The notes under the pieces: generated by a model
What the model saw: only the letters and a program-made list of their open reading frames with translations
Database searches by the model: none
Told to the model about the DNA's origin: nothing
Assembly: GCA_038745535.1 (NCBI GenBank)
Contig: JBCDLI010000002.1
Span: forward strand, 1 to 64,000
Source of the DNA: JBCDLI01 sp038745535
Lineage (GTDB): Bacteria > Pseudomonadota > Alphaproteobacteria > Rhizobiales > Rhizobiaceae
Direction of reading: 5' to 3'
DNA: 64,000 bases
Shown here: one piece after another, positions 7,782 through 15,489 of the stretch
How positions within the stretch are numbered: position 1 is the first letter of the stretch
How the letters are laid out: every line of letters starts with the position of its first letter
Translations under genes and position numbers: made by a program

Positions 7782-8012
7782 CGCCGACTGCGCTTTGACC
7801 TGCGCAAAAAGATCGTCTCCCGCATTGAACGTGAGTGCATCCCGCTCAAGGCCCAAGCGAGAAGAGATGTATCCACCACCCTCCTTCAGGTAGAGGCCGG
7901 ACACGTAAACGACCGTGTTCATGCCGCGCTCACGGTAATTGTGCTCGGCCTGTAACAACAGCGTGGATTTGCCTGCATTCATCGTCGCGTAATTGAAATA
8001 GAGCTTGGCCAT
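7401..8012 (-). CDS. tdk: Thymidine kinase
   Basis: 203-residue type II thymidine kinase: phosphorylates thymidine with ATP in the pyrimidine salvage pathway. The P-loop is MNAGKSTLLL near the N-terminus (residues 11-20), the Walker B/DEAQF motif follows at CVFVDEAQFLE, and the C-terminal zinc site is seen as ICRCG and SLCRKHW. The lasso-loop region DVYVSLC is intact. Length and motifs are normal. It converges on the membrane-protein gene at 6999 and diverges from the HugZ-like gene at 8106. Confidence 0.97.
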   Translation of the reverse strand: MAKLYFNYATMNAGKSTLLLQAEHNYRERGMNTVVYVSGLYLKEGGGYISSRLGLERDALTFNAGDDLFAQVKAQSASKPIHCVFVDEAQFLEADQVWQLARVADRLGIPVMCYGLRTDFQGNLFPGSEALLAIADDLREVRTICRCGRKATMVVRLGPDGKVARDGDQVAIGKDVYVSLCRKHWEEEMGRAEGDDLVGFVGS

Positions 8013-8105
8013 CTGTTTCGCGCATCTCTCCTTGACGTCATTCCTACCTGCTCCGATAAAATGGGTGAAGCGGGTGCCCCCGTTCTCAACAGCTCAGGTG
8101 AAGCG

Positions 8106-8861
8106 ATGACTGAAACAGCCGAAAAGACAGTATTGCGCGACACCGACGCGGAGGCGATCAGGCAAGCCAAGGAACTCATCCATACGGCACGCCACGCCTC
8201 GCTTGCAGCAAACCCCAAAGAAGCCGGAGGTCACCCGTCTGTTAGCCGCGTGCAGACTTCGACAGATACCGACGGCGCCCTTGTTGTACTAACGTCGGCG
8301 CTGTCGCCGCATACTCAGGCAATGATTGATCAGCCGAATGTCTCGCTTCTGATTGGGGAGCCCGGCAAAGGCGATCCCCTCGCCCATCCACGCATCACTG
8401 TGTTCGCACGAACGGAAAAGATCGCGCATGATACCCCCGAGCACGCTCGATTGAGGCACCGCCACCTATCGCGTCACCCCAAGGCTGAACTCTACGTCGA
8501 TTTCGGTGACTTCTCGTTCTTCAAACTGCATATCGTTGGCGCCAGCCTAAACGGCGGCTTTGGCAAAGCCTACGAACTCACTGAACAAGACCTTGCGATG
8601 CAGGGCGATTGGCAGGCGCTTACTTATGGCGAGAAGAGCGCGGTCGATCACATGAATGATGATCACCTCGACGCCGTCGAGCACTACGCAACGCACTTCG
8701 GCAAAGCAGCTTCTTCAAAGTGGAAGCTCGCGACTATGGACACCGAGGGCATGACACTCGCTGCGGGTGATCAGGTATGTCGAGTGTGGTTTCCAGAACC
8801 CCTCTTCGATGCCGCACAGATGAAAGCGACGCTGGTACAAATGGCGCGCGAGGGACGGTAA
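8106..8861 (+). CDS. HugZ-like FMN-binding / pyridoxamine-oxidase-fold protein
   Basis: About 251 residues from the ATG at 8106, which has AGGTGA just before it; an in-frame ATG at 8061 lacks a ribosome site. The N-terminal two thirds show the split-barrel flavin fold seen in pyridoxamine phosphate oxidase relatives (HPSVSRVQTSTDTDGALVVL, QPNVSLLIGEPGKGDPLAHP). The last 80 residues form a DUF2470-type domain beginning AVDHMNDDHLDAVEHYATHF. This two-domain order is that of HugZ/HutZ heme-utilisation oxygenases and of uncharacterised relatives. No heme uptake genes adjoin it, so heme breakdown is a family inference only. Confidence 0.85.
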   Translation: MTETAEKTVLRDTDAEAIRQAKELIHTARHASLAANPKEAGGHPSVSRVQTSTDTDGALVVLTSALSPHTQAMIDQPNVSLLIGEPGKGDPLAHPRITVFARTEKIAHDTPEHARLRHRHLSRHPKAELYVDFGDFSFFKLHIVGASLNGGFGKAYELTEQDLAMQGDWQALTYGEKSAVDHMNDDHLDAVEHYATHFGKAASSKWKLATMDTEGMTLAAGDQVCRVWFPEPLFDAAQMKATLVQMAREGR

Positions 8862-8885
8862 GACCGGCGGAAATCGACTACCGGT

Positions 8886-9698
8886 ATGTCTGACCGCCTT
8901 ATCACTATCACCAGCGCGGAAGACCCACGTGTTTCCGCCTACAAGAATATCCGCGAGCGTGATCTGGTCGGCAGGCAAGGCCTGTTTATCGCGGAAGGTA
9001 AAAGCGTTCTCGCAGTGCTGGTCGAACATCAGCGCACGTTTGGAATTCAGTCGATTTTCATTTTGGAAAACCGATTGGGTTCAGTCGAAAACATCCTCGC
9101 TGACGTCGATCCTAAGACGCCAATCTATGTAGCTTCACGCGAGGTGATGGACGAGCTCGCAGGGTTTGCGATCCATCGGGGTATCCTTGCCGTAGGCGTG
9201 AGGCCAAATAAAATCGACCAACCGCCGACAACTGAAGCGTCGCAACGCTGGCAAACTATTATCGCCGTGTCGGCTTTGGCAAACCACGACAATGTCGGCG
9301 GCATCTTTCGCAATGCCGCAGCACTTGGCGCAGACGCGGTGCTGATGGACGCGGCGACCTGTGATCCTTTCTATCGAAAGGCAATCCGTGTTTCCGTAGG
9401 TGGCGTTTTTAAAGTGCCAATGCATCGCTTCGAGACGACTTTGGCAATGCATAATTGGCTCGATGAAAACGCTTTCAGCACCTTTGCATTCACGCCCAAA
9501 AGCGGTCAGCCCTTGGAAACCTGGCGCGCGCCTGACAAAACCGCGGTGCTTTTCGGCGCAGAAGGTCCCGGATTAGGGCCCGACCTGCTCGGCGTGTCGA
9601 ACACGCTGTCGATTGCGATGGACGCTGGGATGGATAGTCTCAATGTGGCGACGACCTCTGCGCTAGCGCTGTTTCACATCCGCCAAACACGCAAATAG
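8886..9698 (+). CDS. TrmH/SpoU-family RNA methyltransferase
   Basis: 270 residues. The N-terminal substrate-binding domain (DPRVSAYKNIRERDLVGRQG, then FIAEGKSVLAVLVE) is followed by the SPOUT knot: SALANHDNVGGIFRNAAALG (motif 1 with N and the conserved R), AVLFGAEGPGLGPDLL (motif 2) and MDSLNVATTSALALFHIR (motif 3). These make it a SAM-dependent 2'-O-ribose methyltransferase of rRNA or tRNA; which one cannot be told. It lies 24 bp after the HugZ-like gene and is probably co-transcribed with it. Confidence 0.92.
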   Translation: MSDRLITITSAEDPRVSAYKNIRERDLVGRQGLFIAEGKSVLAVLVEHQRTFGIQSIFILENRLGSVENILADVDPKTPIYVASREVMDELAGFAIHRGILAVGVRPNKIDQPPTTEASQRWQTIIAVSALANHDNVGGIFRNAAALGADAVLMDAATCDPFYRKAIRVSVGGVFKVPMHRFETTLAMHNWLDENAFSTFAFTPKSGQPLETWRAPDKTAVLFGAEGPGLGPDLLGVSNTLSIAMDAGMDSLNVATTSALALFHIRQTRK

Positions 9699-9707
9699 TG
9701 CCCTGGA

Positions 9708-10958
9708 CTATTCGGCAGCTTTGAGAGCTTTTTCTCGTAAGACGCGAATTCGATCTGCCAGTGAAATGACATTTCCCGATGACGGTTGGCTATCTGTAAT
9801 AAGCGCATCGACCCTATTGCCCTCGCCTTCCAAGATTGCGGTCAGATTCGCCATCTCAGCGGCTAATTGATTGACCTTATCGCGAAGCGCTTCGTCGGCA
9901 GTTTCGCTGTTCGCGATCTCGAATGGCTTGCCTAATCCTGCAAGGCCGGGCGCACCAACGACGGCGCTCACCGCGTCATTGCGCTCGCGCTCCAGCCGGG
10001 CATTATCAGCTTCGAGCTTTCCGATCTTCGCTTCCAAGTGAGCAGTTTCCAAAGAGCCGGTGCTAACCGCCTGCAACTCTTTTTCCAGCCGATTGTGCGC
10101 GAGCGTCATTTCACGCAAATCACGGTCCAATTCATCACGCTCTTCTTCCAGTTCCGCGATCCGGTCTTCTTTCACGTCCGCTTCGGAAGTGGTTTTGGCT
10201 TTCTCCTCACTGATACGGGAAATTTCGCGCTCTTTGCGCGCCAGCTTTTCCTCCAAGTCAGTCTGCGAGCGAACGGCCTTTTCGATCTGCTTTTCCAAAC
10301 CCTCGGTCTTCTTTCGTTCGGAAATAAGCAGTTGGTCGATCTCGCTTACCTTCTTTACCACTTCACGCGAAGCAATTTGCTCGTCGCGGCGCTTCGTTTT
10401 CAGTTGGGCAATCTCTTCGCGATTAAATTCGTATTCCTTGTCGCGCGCAGCGACGAGTTCTTCGGCCTGCGAAAGCTTACGACGGACTTCGTCGCTTACC
10501 CGTTGAAGGTTTTCAACCTGCCCGTTGCGGGTGAGAACATCTGCCCTCAACGTTTCGATCTGCAGTCCTTGAGCATTTGCGTTCGTTTCCAAACCGGAAA
10601 TCACAACATCGCGTTCACCGAGCGTTCGGTTAAGAGACAAGATATCGCCCGTCAGCCTTTTAATCTCAGATATGAGCTCCTTTCCGCTTTCAGAAAGTCG
10701 ACCAACATCCGATTTAGACCGAGCAAACTGGTCCGATACCGCTTCTATCTGCGCTTCGAGCTTTCGAACCTGGATTGCGTGCTCGGCTCGCAGTTTGTCT
10801 TTTTCCGCACGCAGCTCGTTTGCCGTCAGCGGGACGGCGGCCTCAATGCGTTTGCGCGTAAGATAGACAGCGCGGCGCCATACGGTGGGAGCGATCAACA
10901 ACGCGAGGAACGTTGCGACGACAAAGCCGAATAAAAATGTCAGAGTTGACTGTATCAC
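9708..10958 (-). CDS. Membrane-anchored coiled-coil protein
   Basis: 416 residues. A single N-terminal helix (LTFLFGFVVATFLALLIAP, residues 7-25) is followed by WRRAVYLTRKRIEAAVPLT and then about 300 residues of charged coiled coil (residues 50-345), ending in a short conserved-looking tail (ISLADRIRVLREKALKA). The anchor-plus-coil layout and the WRRAVYLTRKRIEA segment are familiar from conserved rhizobial proteins of unknown function. The protein should sit on the inner membrane with the coil in the cytoplasm. It converges on the methyltransferase gene. Function unknown; a structural or division-related scaffold is possible. Confidence 0.85.
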   Translation of the reverse strand: MIQSTLTFLFGFVVATFLALLIAPTVWRRAVYLTRKRIEAAVPLTANELRAEKDKLRAEHAIQVRKLEAQIEAVSDQFARSKSDVGRLSESGKELISEIKRLTGDILSLNRTLGERDVVISGLETNANAQGLQIETLRADVLTRNGQVENLQRVSDEVRRKLSQAEELVAARDKEYEFNREEIAQLKTKRRDEQIASREVVKKVSEIDQLLISERKKTEGLEKQIEKAVRSQTDLEEKLARKEREISRISEEKAKTTSEADVKEDRIAELEEERDELDRDLREMTLAHNRLEKELQAVSTGSLETAHLEAKIGKLEADNARLERERNDAVSAVVGAPGLAGLGKPFEIANSETADEALRDKVNQLAAEMANLTAILEGEGNRVDALITDSQPSSGNVISLADRIRVLREKALKAAE

Positions 10959-11098
10959 TCGCGTCTAGCGCCCGCATTGGCTGTCTTTGCGCCTTCTTAT
11001 CAAGCCCACCTCAGGCAGCCAAGCACTAGGTAAGGGCGCATGTGTAGCGGGCGAATTTTGTTTTGCGCAACGTGATAGCAAAGCCACGGAAGCGTGGC

Positions 11099-11716
11099 TT
11101 AGAATGGGTTCCAGGTCGGCTGCGGCGTTAGCTTTAAATAGCCCACAGAAACGCCCAACCGCGCACCGACGCCGGTACGCACGGGGACAAGCAAGACGTT
11201 GTTCCGTTTCAAAACGTTGAAGCCCACACCTGCGGCAAGATAGGCTTGGCCTGCAACGCCGCCGTAACGACCATGCAGCGCGTCGATACTGTCAAGATTG
11301 TAGACAAGCATCATCGACCGCGATCCGTTGGCACCGTAATCCCAGCCGATAGACGGACCCTGCCAAAACACCTGATGGTCACCAGCGTTCTTGGTATAAA
11401 GCAGACCCTCACCATAGGTCAGTCCGCCGACAATCGCGCCGGAACCTTCTTCGCCCAGAATGTAGCCGTTGGGCAGTCCGTACCGCGCAAAAATGCGCTC
11501 TACGCCCATGGCCAACGAGCTTGCGGTGGAGCCGAAGAATTTGTGACCAATGTCGACGATTTCGTTCGAGGAATATGTTCCATTGTCATTGAGCTGTGTC
11601 GCGAAACTCTGCTGAGCGCTCCAGGCGAGCAATGCGCCTATCAACGTGATACCGAATGCAAGGCGCAGTGCTGCTGCGTAGAAACGCTGACGAAGGTGAA
11701 TTGTTGAACTTACCAT
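11099..11716 (-). CDS. eipA: EipA-like periplasmic envelope protein (DUF1134)
   Basis: 205 residues from the ATG at 11716, preceded by GGAGG at good distance. An N-terminal signal (LAFGITLIGALLAWSAQQSFA) exports it. The DUF1134 body has the typical NEIVDIGHKFFGSTASSLA, YGEGLLYTKNAG, IGWDYGANGSRSMMLVYNL and GVGFNVLKRNNVLLVPVRTG segments. The Brucella member, EipA, supports envelope integrity and is encoded beside chpT, as here. The gene faces away from chpT across an intergenic region with a perfect CtrA box, which agrees with what I recall of CtrA control of eipA in Brucella. Confidence 0.92.
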   Translation of the reverse strand: MVSSTIHLRQRFYAAALRLAFGITLIGALLAWSAQQSFATQLNDNGTYSSNEIVDIGHKFFGSTASSLAMGVERIFARYGLPNGYILGEEGSGAIVGGLTYGEGLLYTKNAGDHQVFWQGPSIGWDYGANGSRSMMLVYNLDSIDALHGRYGGVAGQAYLAAGVGFNVLKRNNVLLVPVRTGVGARLGVSVGYLKLTPQPTWNPF

Positions 11717-11821
11717 AAGTTGAGCCTCCAAACTGAGACATTCAAATTGAGGCCTTCGGCTTTACGGGTTGTAAATCATGTTCATTCGACTGGCAGAATT
11801 AAGGAAAACCGACCGCTATGG

Positions 11822-11836
11822 TTAACGGGTTCTTAA
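11822..11836. promoter_or_regulatory. CtrA box between eipA and chpT
   Basis: TTAA (11822-11825), seven bases, TTAA (11833-11836): an exact match to the CtrA consensus TTAA-N7-TTAA. It lies 39 bp before the chpT start and 106 bp before the eipA start, so it could serve either. CtrA itself is encoded two genes away. Confidence 0.8.
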
Positions 11837-11874
11837 CGTGACCATGGGATGCGAAATGATCGTCTACACACAAT

Positions 11875-12519
11875 TTGGATACACCCATGATCGACCTCGA
11901 CCACCTGTCGCCAGCTGACCTTTCTGCTCTTCTATGCAGCCGAATTTGCCACGACATCGTCTCGCCAGTGGGTGCGATCAATAACGGGCTGGAACTCATT
12001 GAAGACATCGGCCCCGACGAGGGCGCGATGGACCTCATTAAGACGAGCGCGGTGAACGCTTCGTCGCGTTTACAGTTCTTCCGCATTGCATTCGGTGCTG
12101 CTGGTTCTGCCGGCGTCCAGATCGATACCGGCGACGCAGAAAAGGTGGCGACAGCTTGGATCAAGGACGAAAAGCCGGAAATGACCTGGTCCTGTGACCG
12201 CGCTTTGCTTGCGAAAAACCGCGTCAAACTGATGTTGAACGTGCTCATAGTTGCCAATGCATCGCTTCCTCGCGGAGGCGAGATTGACTTCAAAGTCGAA
12301 GGCGCGCTGACCGAGACCCAGACGATTGCAGCTACTGCAACCGGTCGAATGGCGAAAGTGCCGGCTGCATTGTCTGAAATGCTCGGCGCGACAAGTTCCG
12401 AAGTCCAGGTCGACGCTCACAACGTTCAATTTTTCTACACATTGTTGCTCGCCCGGGAAGCGGGCATGACGATTACTGTCAGCCAAGACGAGAACAAGGT
12501 CGTGATCCGCGCTGCATGA
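11875..12519 (+). CDS. chpT: Histidine phosphotransferase ChpT
   Basis: 214 residues. ChpT passes phosphate from the kinase CckA to CtrA and CpdR. The dimerisation helix carries the phospho-accepting histidine, H26, in CSRICHDIVSPVGAINNGLE. The C-terminal part is a degenerate ATPase-like domain (ALSEMLGATSSEVQVDAHNV) as in Caulobacter and Brucella ChpT. A second ATG at 11887 is possible. It stands between eipA and ctrA, the same order as in Brucella, and is preceded by a perfect CtrA box, suggesting feedback from CtrA onto its own phosphorelay. Confidence 0.95.
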   Translation: MDTPMIDLDHLSPADLSALLCSRICHDIVSPVGAINNGLELIEDIGPDEGAMDLIKTSAVNASSRLQFFRIAFGAAGSAGVQIDTGDAEKVATAWIKDEKPEMTWSCDRALLAKNRVKLMLNVLIVANASLPRGGEIDFKVEGALTETQTIAATATGRMAKVPAALSEMLGATSSEVQVDAHNVQFFYTLLLAREAGMTITVSQDENKVVIRAA

Positions 12520-12616
12520 GCGTGCAAAAATATCTAAAATTTGAATGATCGGTTTTCAGGTTCCTGAAGACGAAAGTGGTACTGACCTCGAATTGGTAAT
12601 TTCGAGGGTTTGAATC

Positions 12617-13000
12617 ATGGAACTTGGTCATTGCATGATCGTCGAGCGGTCAAGCGTAGTGCGCAAAGTCGCCAGTCGCATCCTAGCCAAGGAAGGTGTC
12701 TCAACGGCTGAATTTGAGACCTTTGACGAAGCAATTTCCGCCTGCCAGTCCGGCATGCCACAGACCATCATTGTTGACACGGGGCTTCCCGACGGGCGCG
12801 CGTTTGATTTGATCCACACAGTTCGGGCCATGAAAGGCGGGGACAAGCCGGTTATTATCGCACTCATGGTGGAACGTGATTTGGTCACGATGACCAAGGC
12901 AAAGCGCGTTGGGGTGACGGACTTTATGTTAAAGCCGTTCGATCGCAATCAGCTGGTTGCCGCCTTTCATGGTGCCCAGAACGGATCAATGGCTGCTTAG
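12617..13000 (+). CDS. Single-domain response regulator with an altered active site
   Basis: 127-residue stand-alone receiver domain. The phospho-acceptor aspartate D54 (IIVDTGLPDG) and the switch lysine K106 (FMLKPF) are present. The acidic pair normally before the first helix reads E10-R11 (MIVERSSVVRKVA) instead of DD, and the Ser/Thr expected after strand 4 is missing (VIIALMVERD). Metal binding and phosphorylation may thus be weak. It lies between chpT and ctrA, transcribed with chpT, so it may take part in the CckA-ChpT relay or bind a partner without being phosphorylated. It is not an obvious CpdR. Confidence 0.88.
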   Translation: MELGHCMIVERSSVVRKVASRILAKEGVSTAEFETFDEAISACQSGMPQTIIVDTGLPDGRAFDLIHTVRAMKGGDKPVIIALMVERDLVTMTKAKRVGVTDFMLKPFDRNQLVAAFHGAQNGSMAA

Positions 13001-13012
13001 ATGATGCCAATA

Positions 13013-13041
13013 AAAAACCGCGCTCATGAAGGCGCGGTTTT
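13013..13041. terminator. Bidirectional terminator between the receiver gene and ctrA
   Basis: CCGCGC (13018-13023), loop of eight, GCGCGG (13032-13037), flanked by AAAAAA before and TTTT after. It can stop transcription from both convergent genes. Confidence 0.85.
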
Positions 13042-13067
13042 CTAAAAAATGGATGTTGACCTAGCGC

Positions 13068-13769
13068 CTAACTCGCCTCAGCGATCGCGACACCTTCCGG
13101 ATCGCGCAAAACATAGCCGCGTCCCCATACCGTTTCGATGTAGTTCACACCGCCTGACGCGGCATCAAGCTTCTTGCGAAGCTTACAGATAAACACATCG
13201 ATGATTTTGAGTTCAGGCTCGTCCATTCCGCCATAGAGATGGTTAAGGAACATTTCTTTTGTGAGCGTTGTGCCTTTGCGGAGCGATAGAAGCTCCAGCA
13301 TTTGGTATTCTTTGCCGGTGAGGTGAACACGTTGGCCGCCGACTTCGACGGTCTTTGCGTCGAGGTTTACCACGAGATCGCCGGTTGTGATGACCGATTG
13401 CGCATGCCCTTTTGAGCGGCGTACTATCGCGTGAATACGGGCAACCAACTCATCTTTATGGAACGGCTTGGTCATGTAGTCGTCGGCTCCAAAGCCCAGG
13501 CCGCGTACTTTATCTTCGATACCTGCCATGCCCGACAGGATAAGGATCGGTGTTTGTACCTTCGATACGCGAAGCGTTCTAAGCACTTCGTAGCCAGACA
13601 TATCCGGCAAGTTCAGATCCAGTAAGATGATGTCGTAGTCGTATAGCTTACCGAGATCGATGCCCTCTTCGCCGAGATCTGTAGTATATACGTTGAAACT
13701 TTCTGACTTGAGCATCAGTTCGATGCTTTGTGCGATGGCGCTATCGTCTTCGACTAGCAATACGCGCAT
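13068..13769 (-). CDS. ctrA: Cell-cycle master regulator CtrA
   Basis: 233-residue OmpR-type response regulator. Receiver: acidic residues in LLVEDDSA, phospho-acceptor D51 (ILLDLNLPD), switch lysine in MTKPFHKDEL. DNA-binding winged helix: VHLTGKEYQMLELL, EMFLNHLYGGMDEPELKIID, then KLRKKLDA and ETVWGRGYVLRDP. This sequence is diagnostic for alphaproteobacterial CtrA, which controls division, motility and envelope genes by binding TTAA-N7-TTAA. The C-terminus ends in hydrophobic-poor IAEAS rather than the AA of Caulobacter that marks it for ClpXP; alanine is the penultimate-but-two position, so turnover signals may differ. Convergent with the chpT operon and divergent from fliJ. Confidence 0.98.
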   Translation of the reverse strand: MRVLLVEDDSAIAQSIELMLKSESFNVYTTDLGEEGIDLGKLYDYDIILLDLNLPDMSGYEVLRTLRVSKVQTPILILSGMAGIEDKVRGLGFGADDYMTKPFHKDELVARIHAIVRRSKGHAQSVITTGDLVVNLDAKTVEVGGQRVHLTGKEYQMLELLSLRKGTTLTKEMFLNHLYGGMDEPELKIIDVFICKLRKKLDAASGGVNYIETVWGRGYVLRDPEGVAIAEAS

Positions 13770-14109
13770 TATTATTCCCCTTGTCCTGGCGGGAAGAGCA
13801 GGCCCGCCACCCTGACAACCATACGCATACCGTTACCCAAATTGGTTAACAAAACATATCGACGCTTCGCAACCCTTCAAATAAAATTAATTCAACCTGA
13901 TAAGATATTGAAATATCGCGAAATTATTAATTTTCATTAACCATTTTCGGCCCGGCCAGTGACGTTTTATTTTTCCGCTCGCGCCGCCTCCGTTTACCAA
14001 ATCCATCAAGGGGAAATTTACTGCAACTTAAACGTTGTTGGCTATGCCGGGAGTGCGGACGGGCGTGAGTGTGCCCGATCTTTTACCGCATGGGTTTGGA
14101 GTATTGCGT
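13770..14109. promoter_or_regulatory. ctrA-fliJ divergent intergenic region with CtrA-like half sites
   Basis: An AT-rich, 340-bp gap between divergent ctrA and fliJ. TTAA half sites occur at 13846-13849 (in GGTTAAC), 13887-13890, 13927-13930 and 13937-13940. The last two form TTAA-N6-TTAACC, one base short of the canonical spacing. The region is the natural place for ctrA autoregulation. I see no GANTC (CcrM methylation) site in it and no clear gene. Confidence 0.5.
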
Positions 14110-14493
14110 ATGAAATCCAGAAACAGCCTACTTCGGCTGAAGCAATTTCAGGTGTCAGAAAAACACCGTCAAGTTTTGCAGATTGAAACGATGATCAAGG
14201 AATTTCAGCGTATGGCAGACGATCTGCAAAAGCAGATCGAGACCGAGGAGCGGAAGTCCGGCATCACAGATGTCAAGAACTTTGCCTATCCCACCTTCGC
14301 AAAAGCAGCACGTACGCGGTGTGAGAACTTGGAAGGGTCAATCAAAGACCTGCATTCACAGCTACAAGTTGCTGAAAGTGCCCTTGCCGATGCAGAAGCT
14401 GAACTCAAGAAAGCTGAAATGCTTGAGGTTCGTGACTCACGGCCCGTAGAGGTCGAGCCGCAGGCGCCCGATCCACGCGTCATGATCGGCTAG
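14110..14493 (+). CDS. fliJ: FliJ-like flagellar export chaperone
   Basis: About 127 residues from the ATG at 14110, eight bases after GGAG. Almost wholly helical: residues 1-50 (LLRLKQFQVSEKHRQVLQIE) and 70-110 (SIKDLHSQLQVAESALADAE) form an antiparallel coiled coil, the FliJ layout. FliJ is the stalk-like partner of the FliI ATPase in flagellar type III export. Its position back-to-back with ctrA is shared by many Hyphomicrobiales. FliI is not in the window. The call rests on shape and synteny because FliJ sequences diverge strongly. Confidence 0.75.
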   Translation: MKSRNSLLRLKQFQVSEKHRQVLQIETMIKEFQRMADDLQKQIETEERKSGITDVKNFAYPTFAKAARTRCENLEGSIKDLHSQLQVAESALADAEAELKKAEMLEVRDSRPVEVEPQAPDPRVMIG

Positions 14494-14552
14494 CACAACC
14501 GCCCCACATTCTAACGCTTGCGGGACGACATGCTTCCCGTTAGCGGATATTT

Positions 14553-15008
14553 ATGAAGTCGTTTGCCTCAACGCTTTTGGTGATCAGCGCACTGTCGCTA
14601 CCGCTTGGGCTCACCTTACCGGTGATGGAATTCAAACGGCTTTATTTTCTTTCAACGACACCTTCGATCATCGACATCATCGCGTCAGTTTGGAATGAAA
14701 CTGACTACGCAATCGCAGCGTTGATCTTCGTCGTTTCCATATTCTTTCCACTGCTGAAACTTCTCGTCATCGGCCTTCAGATCGCTAGTGATGGCAATGC
14801 TGATGCCGGACCGACAGCTCGGCTCGTAAACACGTTTTCGAAATGGTCGATGCTGGACGTAATGCTCGTCGCAATTGCAATATTTGCAGCCAAAACCACG
14901 GGCCTCGCGAGCGCCGTCACGAAGCCTGGAATTTGCTTTTTCGCCATTTCAGCAATTACGGCCACCCTGGCTGCGCACATTGTCTCAAAAGACAGAACAC
15001 GCGCTTAG
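14553..15008 (+). CDS. PqiA-family inner-membrane protein, single domain
   Basis: 151 residues with four hydrophobic helices (STLLVISALSLPLGLTLPV, AIAALIFVVSIFFPLLKLLV, MLDVMLVAIAIFAA, GICFFAISAITATLAAHIV). The motif FKRLYFLSTTPSIIDII in the first half and KWSMLDVMLVAI in the second are typical of paraquat-inducible protein A domains. E. coli PqiA has two such domains and works with PqiB/MCE proteins in lipid transport; this is one domain without PqiB nearby. It is convergent with sciP, ending 4 bp before its stop. Role uncertain beyond membrane location. Confidence 0.8.
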   Translation: MKSFASTLLVISALSLPLGLTLPVMEFKRLYFLSTTPSIIDIIASVWNETDYAIAALIFVVSIFFPLLKLLVIGLQIASDGNADAGPTARLVNTFSKWSMLDVMLVAIAIFAAKTTGLASAVTKPGICFFAISAITATLAAHIVSKDRTRA

Positions 15009-15012
15009 ACCA

Positions 15013-15288
15013 CTAGTGGCGGTATTGTTGGATCCGCGTCGTCCGAAGACCTGCGAGGCCGTGGTCATCGATGGAGGCTTGCCACGAAAGATACTCTTCC
15101 ACGGTTAGCGTATATCGCTGACAAGCTTCATCGAGGCTTAGTAAGCCCCCACGCACAGCTGCAACCACTTCGGCTTTACGCCGTATAACCCACCGCCGCG
15201 TACTTGGCGGAGGCAAATCATTTATCGTCAAAGGCGAACCATCTGGGCCAATAACATATTTGACCCTTGGTCGGATTTGATCGGTCAT
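15013..15288 (-). CDS. sciP: SciP-type CtrA inhibitor (DUF1153)
   Basis: 91 residues from the ATG at 15288 (MTDQIRPRVKYVIG). The DUF1153 body has KYVIGPDGSPLTINDLPPP, then the helix-turn-helix RRWVIRRKAEVVAAVRGG and LSLDEACQRYTLTVEEYLSW. In Caulobacter SciP binds CtrA and blocks its recruitment of RNA polymerase at target promoters late in the cell cycle. Being 1.2 kb from ctrA, it completes a small CtrA control locus. Longer ATG starts upstream add residues with no family character. Confidence 0.92.
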   Translation of the reverse strand: MTDQIRPRVKYVIGPDGSPLTINDLPPPSTRRWVIRRKAEVVAAVRGGLLSLDEACQRYTLTVEEYLSWQASIDDHGLAGLRTTRIQQYRH

Positions 15289-15489
15289 AGGACTCTCTAC
15301 ACACTCAGAAGACTGATCACAGAACATCACATTACGGACACAACCTTAAAAACCACCTAAGCACCGGCTAACGGTCTGGTAAGCTTCTAGATTTTTTCAG
15401 CCGGTCAAAACGGCACGGCTAGCATCGCGGTCTGCTACTTTTCGTGCGGAGCAACATGTTTTATATGCAGCAGTGTTCCCGAGGTAGAA

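Noticed and set aside
10038..10934. 298-residue open frame on the plus strand
   Set aside because: It lies wholly antisense to the coiled-coil gene at 9708-10958 and shows biased residue content (F, L, R) typical of a shadow frame. The coiled-coil gene is the real one.
11099..11731. eipA start at 11731
   Set aside because: The ATG at 11716 has a good GGAGG ribosome site; the extra five residues upstream lack one.
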